Shown here: positions 35,926 to 47,895 of the stretch, one piece after another
How the letters are laid out: each line of letters begins with the position of its first letter
How positions within the stretch are numbered: position 1 is the first letter of the stretch
Assembly: GCA_008828725.1 (NCBI GenBank)
Contig: MEHQ01003762.1
Coordinates: 459,091 to 523,090, forward strand
Direction: 5' to 3'
Length of the DNA stretch: 64,000 nucleotides
From: Saccharina japonica
Lineage: Eukaryota > Sar > Phaeophyceae > Laminariales > Laminariaceae
Made by a program: the position numbers and the translations under genes
The notes under the pieces: generated by a model
Seen by the model: only the letters and a program-made list of their open reading frames with translations
Told to the model about the DNA's origin: nothing
The model's database searches: none

Positions 35926-38058
35926 GGTTGTTGCCTACCACCGTCGAACGAACTCAATCCACCCGAAGCAACTTGTGGCCTCTCTTGGGTGTGGTTGCAG
36001 AGGTACTAGTCCTTTCACACGGTGTGACCAGGGATGGGGACAGGTGTGACGGTTGTATGATCCAGGGCGGGAAAAACAGCTGCTTGCTGGCTGGGCGAGT
36101 AGGATTGTGTGGGAGGGGGTAGGGGGTATGGTATAAAGGGGGGGCGTTCAAGATTATTGCTCATGTTCAACGAAACGCACATGGTTGGGAATAGGAGACA
36201 GGAGACCGATGACGCGGGAAGCAAACCTTCCTGATTGGGAAATTACAAAAGTTGGAAAAAATCTTCGAAATGGCAAACCACAAATCATCATAAATCATAA
36301 ACAGCGAAAAATGTACAAATGTTTCATTTGAAATAAGTATACCACTTTGTCCCGAAATTTAGGCAACTTTTATATATGAATATTCAATCGAAATGGTTCT
36401 TATATTTCGGAACAGAGTAGTAAACTTTAGCCAGGATGTCATTCCATTCGCCGGAGCAGAGCTTCAGCTCGACACCAAACGTCTCCCAAACGTACAGACG
36501 TGTCATCGTGGAAGGTTCCCCGAATGATGCTTAGGGTAGATGTCGGTGCCCCCGTCCTCCCTCTCCCTCTCTGCCCACAAGGTTTATTGGTTTCGTACAA
36601 AGTTCATACTCTGTAGATAAAAATACAAGAATACAGCAGTACGCACCTCCAAATAGAGGAATACTTGGTAGCTGTTGGTAGAGTGCTCATGAGTACGACA
36701 TCCATCATAAAAAACGCAGCTCCAAAAATGAATACCAGAATATACCACGTACATACAATATAATACGTACGAGTACGTATACCGTAAGAGTATACCCAAG
36801 GTATACCTGATATGTTTATTTCAGACTGTTTAATTTTAATTTTAATTTTAATACGAAGTATGAATTTATTTTTATTTATTTATTTTTTCTCCCCCCACAA
36901 CTAGACGCACACTTGATGAATTCTACAGCCTCAGATTGTGTCCCCCTCATACGTACGGGATGTACACCCTACATGAAGACTTATAAAATCCGTAAGTACG
37001 CGCGATCGAAGTATTACGCTCAGCTAGCAAAGATGATCTTCGACGAAATCCTCGAGCTCACAGCTGTTGTTTTTTTATTTTTTTAAATATACGATTGTAC
37101 AAAACGTGAATCCATTCATGGCCTTTGATAGATGCAATGACTGTCAGCCTGTCACTCAGAGTGGATCCACCACAGCTGTGACAACACCAAAGAGTATTTT
37201 TCGATATTGTTTGGGGTTGCGGTGTTGGTGACTGCGTGCGGTCTTCATGTTTGGCCACTTGCCGTTTGCGGTTTATAACCGTGGGATTATCACTATTAAT
37301 ACTACTGCTGTGATTTGCGGATACAATACGCGTATTACTGCTCCCTACGTATCAATACCAGCCGCCAGGTCGTACCAGGTATATAAATAATAAATAACTC
37401 TCGTCGTACGCCGTATCAAATGTTGTGTCATACGTATAATAAGTAGCGTCGTATATGGAATATCTGGGTACTGCATCACAGGTACGTATATACATGATAT
37501 TATAGACGTATAATACGTTATCTACAATGTGCACTATACGTACATGTATTCTGTATTATTTTCCATACGTTTCACGTAAACGTTTGACATTTTATAAATC
37601 CACAAAGTTCTCAAATTTGAAACTGTTTCTGTCCGAGGGTATACTATTAATATTAATTTTCATATTAATGCTATACGTACGTGCGGTATGTCAAAGAAAG
37701 GGGGATCGACAAAAAATAGGTATACCTACGAATGACTTTTGAGCCATTTTTATAGACACATGCTTCATACACCCACCCTGGAGGAGGCTTCTTCTGTTCC
37801 CGCCCGCGATTTCCCGACCCGTCCTGTCGTTAGCTTCTTCTGTTCCCACCGTCCACCATCCTGCCGTAAAGTGACGCGCTTCCGTCCCGCTGTTCCCACC
37901 CCATCCCGTCGTTCGCACACAGTTTCTCACCATCCCCTTGCCATCCCGCATCTATCTCATTTTTGGGGCAGAAAATTCCATTCCTTATTATGATACATTC
38001 CACTGTTTGTTTCTCGTTTTCCCAATTATCATTTATTATATGTATGTATGTAGGGATC

Positions 38059-38117
38059 GGTCATATCTTATATGTATATCCCTAGTAGGGATATACATAC
38101 CGGTATAATATATGACC
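38059..38117. repeat. Imperfect cruciform palindrome
   Basis: The outer arms are GGTCATAT and ATATGACC. The inner arms TATGTATATCCCT and AGGGATATACATA are perfect complements around AGT. The whole forms a hairpin of about 58 nt. Confidence 0.8.
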
Positions 38118-38999
38118 GTGGATGCAACTGGATAATCCTGCAACAAACAGCAACAAGAACTCGTAGTATTTATAATATACGGTATATAATAATAGTGGAC
38201 TACAGATATATATATACGTATGCATTTCGAGTATTACATACACTCGTAGTGTTATTCGGTGTTTCGTTGTTTTCTTCGGAGAAGTTGGCGTGTGGAAAGG
38301 GGAGGCGGTGCAAGGCGGTGGGCGGGATATTCTTGTTGGCGACACTGCTGCGACTTGTTTATACTCCATTCCCTTTTCCCGCCTTTTGTGTTGATTGTTT
38401 TTGCGAGGGGGGGTCGGGTTTTGAACACCATGATATTGTTTCATTGGTGAAGAAACGGCAAGCGACTTTTGGGAGTCCACATCGTTTAATTAGCCTATAC
38501 TACTTCCTGCCATGGCGGGTGGTAGTACGACGGCAATACCCTCGATAATGCGAAAACACTCCGTTTTACTGGATATTCGGAGTGTTATGCACCCACATGT
38601 ATATATATGAACTGCTGCTGTTGTTGTATCCCCGACTACAATAGAACAGCTGCTGCAGTACGTAGCATGTATATGTTTCCGATCGATTTCCCGACCTATT
38701 CCCGACCCGATCCCCGATCGTTTCCCGTCCCGCCCCACCAAGAAAACGTGTAGTCCCATCCCATCTCGTCAACCAAATGACTTCCCACGTTTCCGTCCCA
38801 TTCCCATGCCGCGCTAAACAAAGGCGACTCTTTTCCCAAACCGTCCCTCGGAGAGACCCCCTTGATTTTTTGTATTGTGCCATTTCAGGTTCCGGCTGTA
38901 ACTTGTTTCGTTTTTTTGTTTCTCTGTCTGCCATTCTTTGTTGCTTCCCCTTCTCCGTCGGACTTCTCGCTAAAGTTAGTTAGTCTCTTTCTCTGGATT

Positions 39000-39425
39000 T
39001 TGCGATTTACCTTGACTTTGAGCTTACTTCCATGAACGTTTCAATGAAGGAAGTCAAAAAGTTTCCATGGAAGAAAAGATGACTTCCACGAAGAAAGTGT
39101 TTTTACCTTCTTCATTGAGGTCGTTGAGTAAATTTTTCTTCCACGATTTTTTTTTTGTTACTTGCATCGTGCTGGCATGGAGATTTGTTTACGTCCATGA
39201 TTTCTTTGTTGCTTCTAGGTCGTCCAGGTGGTCGAATTGGAAATCTATTGAAATTTTACTTCGATAGAAAAAATATAACATGGAAGCGAGGGCATGCATT
39301 CATGAACCCCCTGCTCCCAGTTGGTACACCGTCCAACCCAAAGCGGGCCCACCCCGAATACCTCAACGTGGATCAAGACTAAACGGGATACTATCAAAAA
39401 CCGTGTAGCGCGCAGCGTAGAACCA

Positions 39426-39457
<32 letters not shown>

Positions 39458-39890
39458 GTAGACCTGTCTATTGTAGTGGCCGAAAGTCCTCTGCAAACGG
39501 AAACTTCCACGGAACCATGGAGGAAGTGGTTTTGCTTCCATGGGAGTACATACGGTTTTCATATAATAAGTACATTTACTTCCATGAAAGTTTCCACATA
39601 ATAAGTCAATTTACTTCCATGAAAGTTGTTTTACTTTCTTCATTGAAGTAATAAGTCAAATTTACTTCCATGAAAGTTAGAGGTTTTTACTGTTGAAGTT
39701 TTTTACTTTCTTCATGAAAGTAGTAAGTCGATTTTACGTCCAAGAAAGTTAAAGTCTGTTTACTTTCATGGAAGTAAAAATGTTATACTTCCAGGAAAGT
39801 AAAAAAAACTTTCATGAAAGTAAAAGTTTACTTTCATCGAAGTAAAAACAGTTTCATGAAAGTAATTTTTTATTTATTACATGGAAGCAA
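39000..39890. mobile_element. Palindromic-array element C (ACTTTCATGAAAGT arms) with shared core
   Basis: Two clusters (about 39020-39270 and 39500-39890) consist of variants of ACTTCCATGAAAGT and ACTTTCATGAAAGT, spaced irregularly with T/A runs. Between them, the reverse complement of 39308-39360 reads GGGGTGGGCCCGCTTTGGG, then GTGTACCAACTGGGAGCAGG. This matches the core of element A (GGGGTGGGCCCAC...ACCAACTGGGAACAGGG). The core is thus shared although the arm unit is unrelated in sequence. No coding region. Confidence 0.65.
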
Positions 39891-40587
39891 ATGAAAAAAG
39901 ACAAAAAATGTCGTAGACCCGGATTTTGGCTCGTTCGTGCAGCAGGTATTTCCAATTTCCTGTGTACCTGCTGTTCTTGGGATTCAGTATGCTATTCGTC
40001 CTTGTGTTTGTCGTGGTATTGCCCTGACAGGCGGTGAATCCCGGGGAATCAAGTACGAGTGTGGGAATGGAGTACGCATTACTTGAAAGGCTTATGTTGG
40101 ATACGAAAACCGGGGACAGGTGGGATATGCATCATCACCTGTCCTCTCAGTTGATATCGTGACCGTGTTTGGATTGGAGCTACTACTCTTATTATACCAG
40201 GTGTATCTAAGCAACCAACACGCGTGAGTAGCAACGAAGACCCGCTCAGTAAGCAAACCTGGAAGGGCGTAGTACGTGTCCCCATAGCAGTCACCTTAAA
40301 AATGGCGTCAACGACAAGACGAAGAGGTGGGAGCGCCCCCTCAATAATGCGTCCGCGCGAGCGATCATGCCTGACAAGCCTGCGCCCACCCCGCTCACTC
40401 ATTTGATTGACGACTTTTGTGCACAGGTCGAGAGACCCCCCTGTCTGACGGAGCCGCGGGGGCGGGTGCCTTGCTTCTCCTGCTGCGCCCACTGAGCGAC
40501 AATTTTGACCGCGCGTACAAGGGTCCAGGCTACGCCATGGTGCATACTTTTGGTGCGTCTAACGGTATCCTCTTCTGTGACGTCAGT

Positions 40588-41214
40588 CGGGAGTTTCGCG
40601 TGGTAGTGTCGGCAGCGACAGGCAGCGAGCGAGTTTTAGCGACGGGGGTTGATATAGTATTGAATGTGGTTTTGATGGCGGTTAACGAGCAGTTTTGCCA
40701 AAGGGCAAATTTGCTCTATAACGAACTTTCCGTCGTTCACGATATCGTTTGCCCAAGTGAGATTAGGTCGGCACGCCCCGTCTCCTCTCACCAATTGTGC
40801 AATCCGACTTTTTCCAAAGGAATTCAAGTATGCTTTCCCAGCGCCGCCACTTTGCCCTTTGGCCTCGGCTTGCTCAGGTCCCGTATCTGACGGCACCCCC
40901 TCTTGTGACACCGGTCGGTAGTTTCGCGTGGTAGTGTCGGAGCGACGAGCAGCGAGCGAGTGTTGGCGCCGGGCGTTGAGATAGTGTTGAATGTGGTTCG
41001 GATATCGGTTAACTAGGAGTGTTGGCAAGGCACACCTTTGCTCGGTAACGCTCTTTCCGCCGTTCACGGCATCATTTGCTCAAGTGAGACTGAGTCGGCA
41101 CGCCCCGCCTCCTCTCACCAATTAGGCACTCCGACTTTGACCGACGGAATTAATTATGTTTCCCCAGCATCGTCGCCGCCTCGCCCTTTGACCTCGGCAC
41201 GCGCTTGTTCAAGT
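40588..41214 (+). repeat. Tandem duplication, period 328 bp
   Basis: Copy 1 (40588-40879) and copy 2 (40915-41214) share TTTCGCGTGGTAGTGTCGG, TATTGAATGTGGTT or TGTTGAATGTGGTT, GGCACGCCCCGYCTCCTCTC and a closing CTCGGC...TCAAGTC or TCAGGTC. Divergence is roughly a fifth by eye. It lies just upstream of gypsy remnants and could be an old LTR-like or gag-region duplication. Confidence 0.75.
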
Positions 41215-41259
41215 CTTCGTCGTAAGTATTCGACCTATTTTTCTGACACACCGGCTGAT

Positions 41260-43850
41260 CATAGCTCCGACGTCATGTCTGTCGCTCCTGGTATCGACTT
41301 CTCCCTCGCGCTCTCGGAACACGGCTCCTGCCTCGTCGGGGGTACCATTACACTCGACGACGCTATGCTTACCATCAAAATCGCCGTACACAGCGGAGTT
41401 GACGCTCTCGCACCTTTCGGTTGCGTTGCACTCCTCGCCACTGGTTCCCCGTAGACGTTCTTCAGGCGCGACGTGCTGGATGGCATGCGTTGGGTAGGTG
41501 CCGGTATGAGCGAAACAACACTCCTCGATCTTGACGTGGGTTTGGCGAATCTTCTCCTGTGCAAACTTCGACCATCGCGCATCCGAGCAACCAGGCGTTT
41601 CGAACTGATGAGCAAGCGTACTTCCTCACGGTATACGCCAGCGTGGCTCTTCTCTCAGAATGCAGCATGCCATGCTGCTGGGCCGCTACAGCTACTGGAG
41701 ATGCTCTTCAACGTCAGCTCTAGCTCCCTGCCCCCTCGCCGCTCAGACAATTGGAGTTGTGGTGGCTGGTGGTATATCGCCATGCCTCCGTGGGCGTGTC
41801 AGCGTTAACCACCGACCCTATCGCTTCAGACGGAGGCTTCTACCTTCGCTACGATGACGCCGTGGGCGCCACCCTATCGACGAACCACAGCTGCTAGCAG
41901 TCAATTTGACTCGCAGTAATGGCTCGCAGGCGCTCGCGAGGCAGTATCTCGTCGACATACAGCCCCAGTTAAACATATGCTCCTTTAAGGAACATTTAGT
42001 CGTCTCCGGGCGGAAGGTCTTTCCACTTGGTTGGGTTGCAGACCTCGAGTCTAGAGATCTCCTCGAAGCTGCCCACGCCCCGCCCATGTGCTTTCTACTG
42101 GGTAGTTAGCATCATGACAGCCGGGATCCCGGCCCTTCCTCTCGTCCACCCACGTTACACCAAGCCTCAGTCCTTAAGGATTCATCTGTTGCAGCTGCGG
42201 TAGCCGCGGCCTCACCCTGGCCTTCTATGCTCCAGTGCCTTTTTCCCAACCAACACGCTTCGCCCCTTGGCTTCTGAACGTGCCTGTCTTCGCATCACGA
42301 GCGATCATGTTCGGCCTTCACGGCTCGGATTAGACTCCTGCGGTCATCGCATCGTTGGGTGCGAATTTCCTGGCGTTTATATTAATCCGTACACGGATAT
42401 TGGTTCATGATCCCTAATGCCTTTCGAGATTGGTCCCAGAAGGCAACGCGACTATCACTTCCCGACCACATCGCATCAACCCTATGTTCACCGACGAAGT
42501 TGACGCCACCCTGAACCAACGCCTCGCGGCGAGCCTGATCCAGCACTCAGCACTCAGCATCGCCGTATTCGAACCAGTTGCTGGTCATCCTGAAATGTTT
42601 CTGGAGTTGTTCGGATCGCCGTGAACTACAGGAGACTCAACCAGATCAGCAGCGTCAGCGAGCTGTCCACCCCCCGCGTAGGCCAGGCCCTTGACTCCTT
42701 GGGCATATAACGTACGCTTTCACTATTCGACGTGGTTCCTTTGTCCTATCATGTTACCGCGCACAAGGACACCGCTCCTTTCACAGCGTTTGACACCCCC
42801 ACGGGCCTCTATAAATGACTCGGCATATCTCAGGGGAGTGGGGCATCGCCCGGTTGGTCCATCAGGTGATCGATAAGGTTTTCAAAGGCCTGGAACAGGT
42901 GGCAGCAGACGTCGACGACGTGATCGTGGGCGACTCTAGTCCGGCGGTTCACGCCAAGACGATACGTGTACACGCTTCTAAAGCGTACGCGAATATACTA
43001 TCAAGCTCTGCCCCTCGAAAGCTCATTTGGGCGCCACAGACACTGATTTTCTGGGGCACTCCATCTCGCCCGCGTTTTGCGCGCCCGAACGTGGAAAATG
43101 TGTCAGCATTGAACGAAATACCCATGGCCCGGAGCCAGGATTAGTTTGGCGCCCTGAAAGAAGGTGTCGGGTACTATTTCGAAACGTTTCGCGACTTCTC
43201 CAAGTGGACCTTCCCGATCACCTCCCTTCTCAGGAAGGGGGGCAAGCGTAAGTCCACGTCCTCCATGAAAACCATCGTGCACATGCTCTGGTCGAGTTTG
43301 CCGCTCCGCGCATGTTGGTCTTCCCCGATCGGGAGGCCTTCACCGACGGCTCCCGCCCGTCCTACGTGTGGTGCGACGCCTGCATCGATGGTTTTGGCGC
43401 TGCGCTTGAACAGGAGCACCCGGGAAGCCCGGCGTGATCCATCGAGTATATCAGCCGCGCTACCTTCGATTTGGAGAGGCACTGGACTCCGCTCGACTTG
43501 CAAGCTGGAAACCTTATCTAGGCCGTCAAGCGCTTTTTGTGGCTCTCTTCGGATCACGAAGTTCGGCACATGTTTCGGATCACAAGGCGTTGGAAGGTAA
43601 TCTCAATGTGGGGAACCACAACGGACACGTCTAGTGGTAGCTCGGGTTTCTCACTGCGTCTGGCTACACACTCCAGTACCGCGGGGGAACAGCCGATGGT
43701 AATGCTGATTTTCGATCCCGCTTGGCAGAATCTGCTACGGAACACGATCGCAGTAGGTGCAACAGCCTCACCCTCGTAGCCGATGGCGGTACACATATCA
43801 GAACGGATAATCATGCTAGCAACTCAGCCGGCGCTGACTGAGTGGCTCAG
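41260..43850 (+). pseudogene. Decayed Ty3/gypsy retrotransposon (RT and RNase H remnants)
   Basis: RT pieces in shifting frames: GNATITSRPHRINPMFTDEV (near 42445), a NYRRLNQISS-type stretch (near 42620), DVDDVIVGDSSPAVHAKTIR (near 42905) and DTDFLGHSISPA (near 43035). RNase H follows: VWCDACIDGFGAALEQEHPG (near 43370), then SDHKALEG (near 43570) and TADGNADF (near 43690). The expected catalytic dyad is altered to DVDDV in this copy, and there are many frameshifts and stops. Frames at 41260-42100 (for example APGIDFSLALSEHGSCLVGG) probably represent gag/protease remains. No LTRs were recognised. Confidence 0.8.
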
Positions 43851-44017
43851 TGGATGTACCCTTTGTAAACTAATACAAATAACTTTGGGGTCGATACGGC
43901 CTCCTGCCGATATTATCTTCCGGGGTCAGCAAAGCCCCTAGTCCGCGCTTGATGAGTGACTCACTAGTTAACGCTGTATATTACGAACATGATATTCGGG
44001 GTTCGAATCCCGATTAA
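43838..44017 (+). other. Pair of tRNA-like sequences
   Basis: The first (about 43838-43905) has a good A box, GTGGCTCAGTGG, and a weak B box, GGGGTCGATACGG. The second (about 43950-44017) has a perfect B box, GGTTCGAATCCC, a degenerate A box, and a plausible acceptor stem (CTTGATG with GATTAAG). Both follow the gypsy remnant directly. They look like decayed tRNAs or SINE heads rather than functional genes. Confidence 0.4.
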
Positions 44018-44489
44018 GTCGTTTCCCCGTGAACGAGCACGGCGCCTACCTCTTCCGGGCCTACGGGCTTCGCACTTGTTCTGCATCGGCCCCCTGCGTA
44101 GGCTTGAGCGGGTGGTACTCCACCTTGATGGTGCTGGTTTAGGTGGGCCCCAGTTAAGCTCTTTTGGATTATGTGAATGTCGAGTACACGCGCCACGTAT
44201 GTTGAATAACGACATTTCTTCTCCTTCGGGGACATTTGTCGATTGTGTTTCCGCCAACGCGCGCCCCCGCTCTGTTGCCAGCTGTTTAAGCCTCGACCAT
44301 CCTCGAGGGACCGCTTGCACACAGCGGGACGAAGTTCGTTTGCCGTACTACAAAACCGTGCCCACACCTTGACGCGGGATGGGGCAGACGAACTGCCGTT
44401 TTTATGTGTCCATGATGCTGTGTACAGTATACAGGGTATATACAGGCTGGTTCAAGCATACCGCCGAAAAATTATTCAGTGGCCAATGT

Positions 44490-44728
44490 CCACGCCGTTT
44501 TTTGGAGATAGACCCTGAATTTTGGCACACGTGTTTTATGCGCCCTAACCGAGACTTTAACGCATGTTTCCCCCCCCCCCCGTCAGATATTGTTTGTTTT
44601 GTACTTTTTTGGGAAATTTGGGTCTTCAACCAAAATTTCCGGCGAAAAAAAAAATCGTTAAAGGCTCGGGTAGGGCGCATAAAACACGTTTACCAAATTT
44701 CAGGGTCTATCTCCAGAAAACGGCGTGG
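44490..44728. mobile_element. Foldback element with 72-bp arms
   Basis: The left arm (44490-44562) contains GGAGATAGACCCTGAATTTT and GTGTTTTATGCGCCCTA. The right arm (44656-44728) is its reverse complement with a handful of mismatches. The loop of about 93 bp carries C- and T-rich tracts. There is no ORF of its own. Confidence 0.85.
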
Positions 44729-45699
44729 GCATTTGGATTTTTGTGCGGTAAAAGTGCAAAAATAGGCGTTGCCTCGTAATTACTTAGTTTCAGCATATAA
44801 TCGTTTTTGGGCGTCAAATATGACTTAATATGATCATACGCAGTTATATCTTCGAATATTTGCGTGAAACTTTGTACAAACATACCTTGGACCACATGGA
44901 AGCGGCTCGTTCAGAAAAAACAATCGGGGGAAAAAAAGTTTTCCTACGGAAACGCCTGACTATTGCTGACCACTTTGAAGGCCTGTGATTGGTCGGGCCA
45001 CATTTTCGGCGGTAGCGCCAGTTCTGGGTCTTTGAACAAAAAACTGGCGATGTCACCCTCTTCCACTGTTCATGGCGGGCAGTATGATACCAAATATGTG
45101 ACATTACATTGGAGTTGCTGTTGCATGCGGCATTCGTGACTGACGAAATTTCGAGTGATAGCCTGAACCAGCTCGTATGTATCGTCGATGTGGCGGGTCG
45201 TGGTGTATGGTCATGTGGCGAGGGTGTTGCGCTCACCACAAAAACGCACGAAGGCGAAGGCAGTGGCGTTCGTGTAGGGATACAGGGAGAACCGCAGCGT
45301 ATGGCCTTTGGTTGGCTCCAAACCAGGCACAACCTATTTATAGTTATTAATAGGCACAGTAGACAGCTCCAGTTTGTTGTTGTTCTCACATTATCTCATC
45401 GCTGAAAATCTACAGGTAGTCCGTGATCACAGGACACGCTCCAAAAACTCTGAAGTGGAAGATGGCCTCAAGAAAAATATAAATAAAATTATACCAGTAC
45501 AATACAGCAGTACAGGTGTACTGCTGTACAGGTGTACCTGGTATGTTTCAAGCTAAACATAGGTGTGATGTTGAAGCTAGCCAGTCGCAGGGCTCCTGAT
45601 GTGTAATTTATACTTGGTCTCAATATGTAGGACCTGTTTTGGGGGGGGGGTGGACCACGGGGTGTACTTGTGTTTGGATAAAACTCTACCCTGGTATTT

Positions 45700-46035
45700 A
45701 ATTATGTTTCCTTCCCATTTATTGTCTTCGCCTTTCTGTTCTCTCTCCCTCCTACATAGTCGTAACTCATATCCGAGGTCACATGGCAGGCGTTCCTCCC
45801 CCCTCCCCAGTACGGTTCGTGCCTTCATACTTATCGCGAGAATACCTCAGCCATTTCTTCCTTCGTCGGCTCGCGTTGAATTGCGCCTACCCACTCTAAG
45901 TGCTCCCAACAGCGAATTCCTTTTTATTATATTTCATTTGCACACTAAATATGTTATTAACACGGTGGGATTTGAGCTCACGGGATGAACTCTAAAAGCA
46001 TTCGAGGGCAACACTAGGCTACCGGGGCGGCCGGT
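45700..46035 (-). mobile_element. SINE copy 8 (type II head)
   Basis: The body shows TTCCTTCCCATTTATTGTCTTCGC, TCCGAGGTCACATGGCAGGC and TATCGCGAGAATACCTCAGC. The head, read on minus, contains GCCCCGGTAGCCTAGTG, CTCGAATGCTTTTAGAGTTC and a degenerate B box GAGCTCAAATCCC. The head matches copy 2 rather than copy 1. Confidence 0.75.
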
Positions 46036-46104
46036 TCAGCATGTCAGTACAATGAAAGGTACCAGGTAGCCGTATCGTGTGGGCATTCTTCCCATTAAAC
46101 AGTT

Positions 46105-46165
46105 CTTTGTAGCCCTCGACATCCAGCACACCCAGTGTCCGTGCCGGTTCTTCATCCTAGATATA
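46105..46165 (+). repeat. Dispersed 'ACACCCAGTGTCCGTGCCGGTTC' repeat
   Basis: This is the best-preserved copy of a repeat also seen at 15045-15100, 31308-31360 and 61560-61585. All share CATCCA(G/A)CAC(A/G)CCCAGTGT or its core. Two copies continue with TTCTTCATCCTA and a GTGGTCACA or GTGGCCACA block. Confidence 0.6.
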
Positions 46166-46559
46166 CAAGCTCTGTGGTCACAAAATCACGACACATATAT
46201 ACACAAAATATTTGCAGAAGAAGGAGAGTAGAACATGCAATGCTATGTCCTCGTACTGAATACTCACGCCAGCAATCCATATACCTTGAAACAGAGAAAC
46301 AAACTATGGACAAAATGAATAGTAAAGAAAAGAAAGGGAAAAACTGCGCATCAGGTAATACTGTACGGCACCTAATAAGAAACGGCGATCCGGCCTTAGG
46401 CTGGATTTATTATTTTTCCATTTTCTGGGCGTCTTTGTTATTAAGCCTCCTTCAAATTTTCGCCTTGAAGAAATTGAGATGATTTAATTTTCTGATTTAG
46501 AAAAAGTCTGCATATGTATTGATACCGTTAGTGGCCGTACGCGAGGAATGTACACTATT

Positions 46560-47895
46560 TTATTTGTTTGTGGCTTGCCACGGGCACTGCCGTGACATGC
46601 CGGCATGCCGTGGGCAATGCCGCGGAAATGTCGCGGGTGGTGCCGCGGCAAGCCACGACATACCACAATATACCACCGCATGTCGCGGCAGCTCAAGACA
46701 TTTGTCAACGACATGCCGCTGAACGGCTGCCATGGCAAGGCCCACGGCAAGCGCCACGGCAGCCCTCGCGGCATGTCCCGGTAAGGCCCACGGTAACCAC
46801 AGCACGCCCCGGCAAGACCCACGGCAAGACCCGCGGCAAGTCCCGCGGTATACACCGCAGTAACACCCGTGGCAAGCCCCGTGGCATGTCCCGTGGTAAC
46901 AATCGCGGCAACACCCGCGGCAAGTCCGGCGGCAACACCCGGAGCAAGTCCCACGTCAATTTTCGCGGCAAGCACCACAGCAAGTACCGCAGCGACAACT
47001 CCCACGGCAAGTACGGCAACACCCACGGCATGTTCCACGGCATTTACCACGACAGGTACAGTGGAAAAGCCCACGGAAAGATCCACGACAAGGCCCAATA
47101 GGAACAGGTTGTCAAGCAGAGAGGTTATTATATGTCTGCACCCTGTGGGTGGGAGCAGGGCGCCAAATGGGATGGGCTCACTGCGGGGTCAACATGGGAA
47201 CAAGGAGTCTGGTAGGATCTTGACTGGGGTTTGCCGCGGGTGTTGCCGTGGGCATCGCCGTGGTACTTGCCTCGGTGTCTGCCACAGGACTTGCCGCGGT
47301 ACCTGCCACAGGACTTGCCGCGGGACTTGCCGCGGGTCTCGTTGTGGATACTTCTGCGAGACTTGCCGCGGGTCATATCGTAGCTCTTGCCGCTGGTCTC
47401 GTCGCGGGTCTTTCCGTGGGTCTTGTCACGGGACCTGCTGCGGGACTCATCGCGGGTTTTGCCGCAAGACTTGACGCGGTACTCGCCACTCGTGTTGCCA
47501 CAGATCTTTGTTTGTGGGCCTTGTCGCGGGAATAGATGCGGTAACTACCGCGTGTATTGCTGCGGAACTTTCCGCGGGTCTTGTCGTGGGTCTTGCCACG
47601 GGACTTGCCGCGGGACTTGCAGCGGGTGTTTCGCGGGACTTACGTGGGTCTTAGCGTGGCTCTTGCTCTGGATCCTGTCACGGGTCTTGCCGCAGGTCTT
47701 ACCGCGAGTCTTGCCGTGGGTCTTGTCGTGGCTTTTTCCGCGGCTTTTTCCTTGGATCTTGCCGCGAGTCTTGTCACGGGACTTGCCGTGGGGTTCGTCG
47801 TGGTTCTTGCCTTGGCTCTTGCCGTGGTTGCCATGGACATTCCCGTAAAACTTGCGTGGGTTGCCATGGCAAGTCCCACGGTACCATCCGCGGGT
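46560..47895. mobile_element. Palindromic-array element B (12-bp CCCGCGGCAAGA arms) with shared core
   Basis: The left arm (46560-47100) is built of 12-bp units such as CCCGCGGCAAGT and CCCACGGCAAGA. The right arm (about 47220-47895) carries the same unit reversed (GCCGCGGGTCTT). The core between them (47131-47215) starts TATGTCTGCACCCTGTGGG and includes AACATGGGAACAAGGAGTC, homologous to element A. A 12-bp unit keeps frames open and yields (T/S)RGK tetrapeptide repeats on plus in the left arm and on minus in the right arm. Confidence 0.78.

Larger units (their letters stand above)
34890..38980. other. AT-rich, repeat-rich stretch with only one gene signal
   Basis: Apart from the small exon at 35852-35925, no gene could be supported. 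TACCAGGTA occurs at 34950, 34971, 34978 (overlapping) and 37373. The 37028-37070 segment belongs to the repeat inserted in SINE copy 6. A near-perfect palindrome lies at 38059-38117. Frames of 60-160 codons are AT-rich and without motifs. Confidence 0.4.

Noticed and set aside
44844-45389. 181-codon minus-strand ORF
   Set aside because: No recognisable motif, no splice context, and the overlapping plus strand is equally open; probably chance.
46568-47101. (T/S)RGK repeat protein on the plus strand
   Set aside because: The frame lies wholly in the 12-bp array and has no non-repeat coding sequence.
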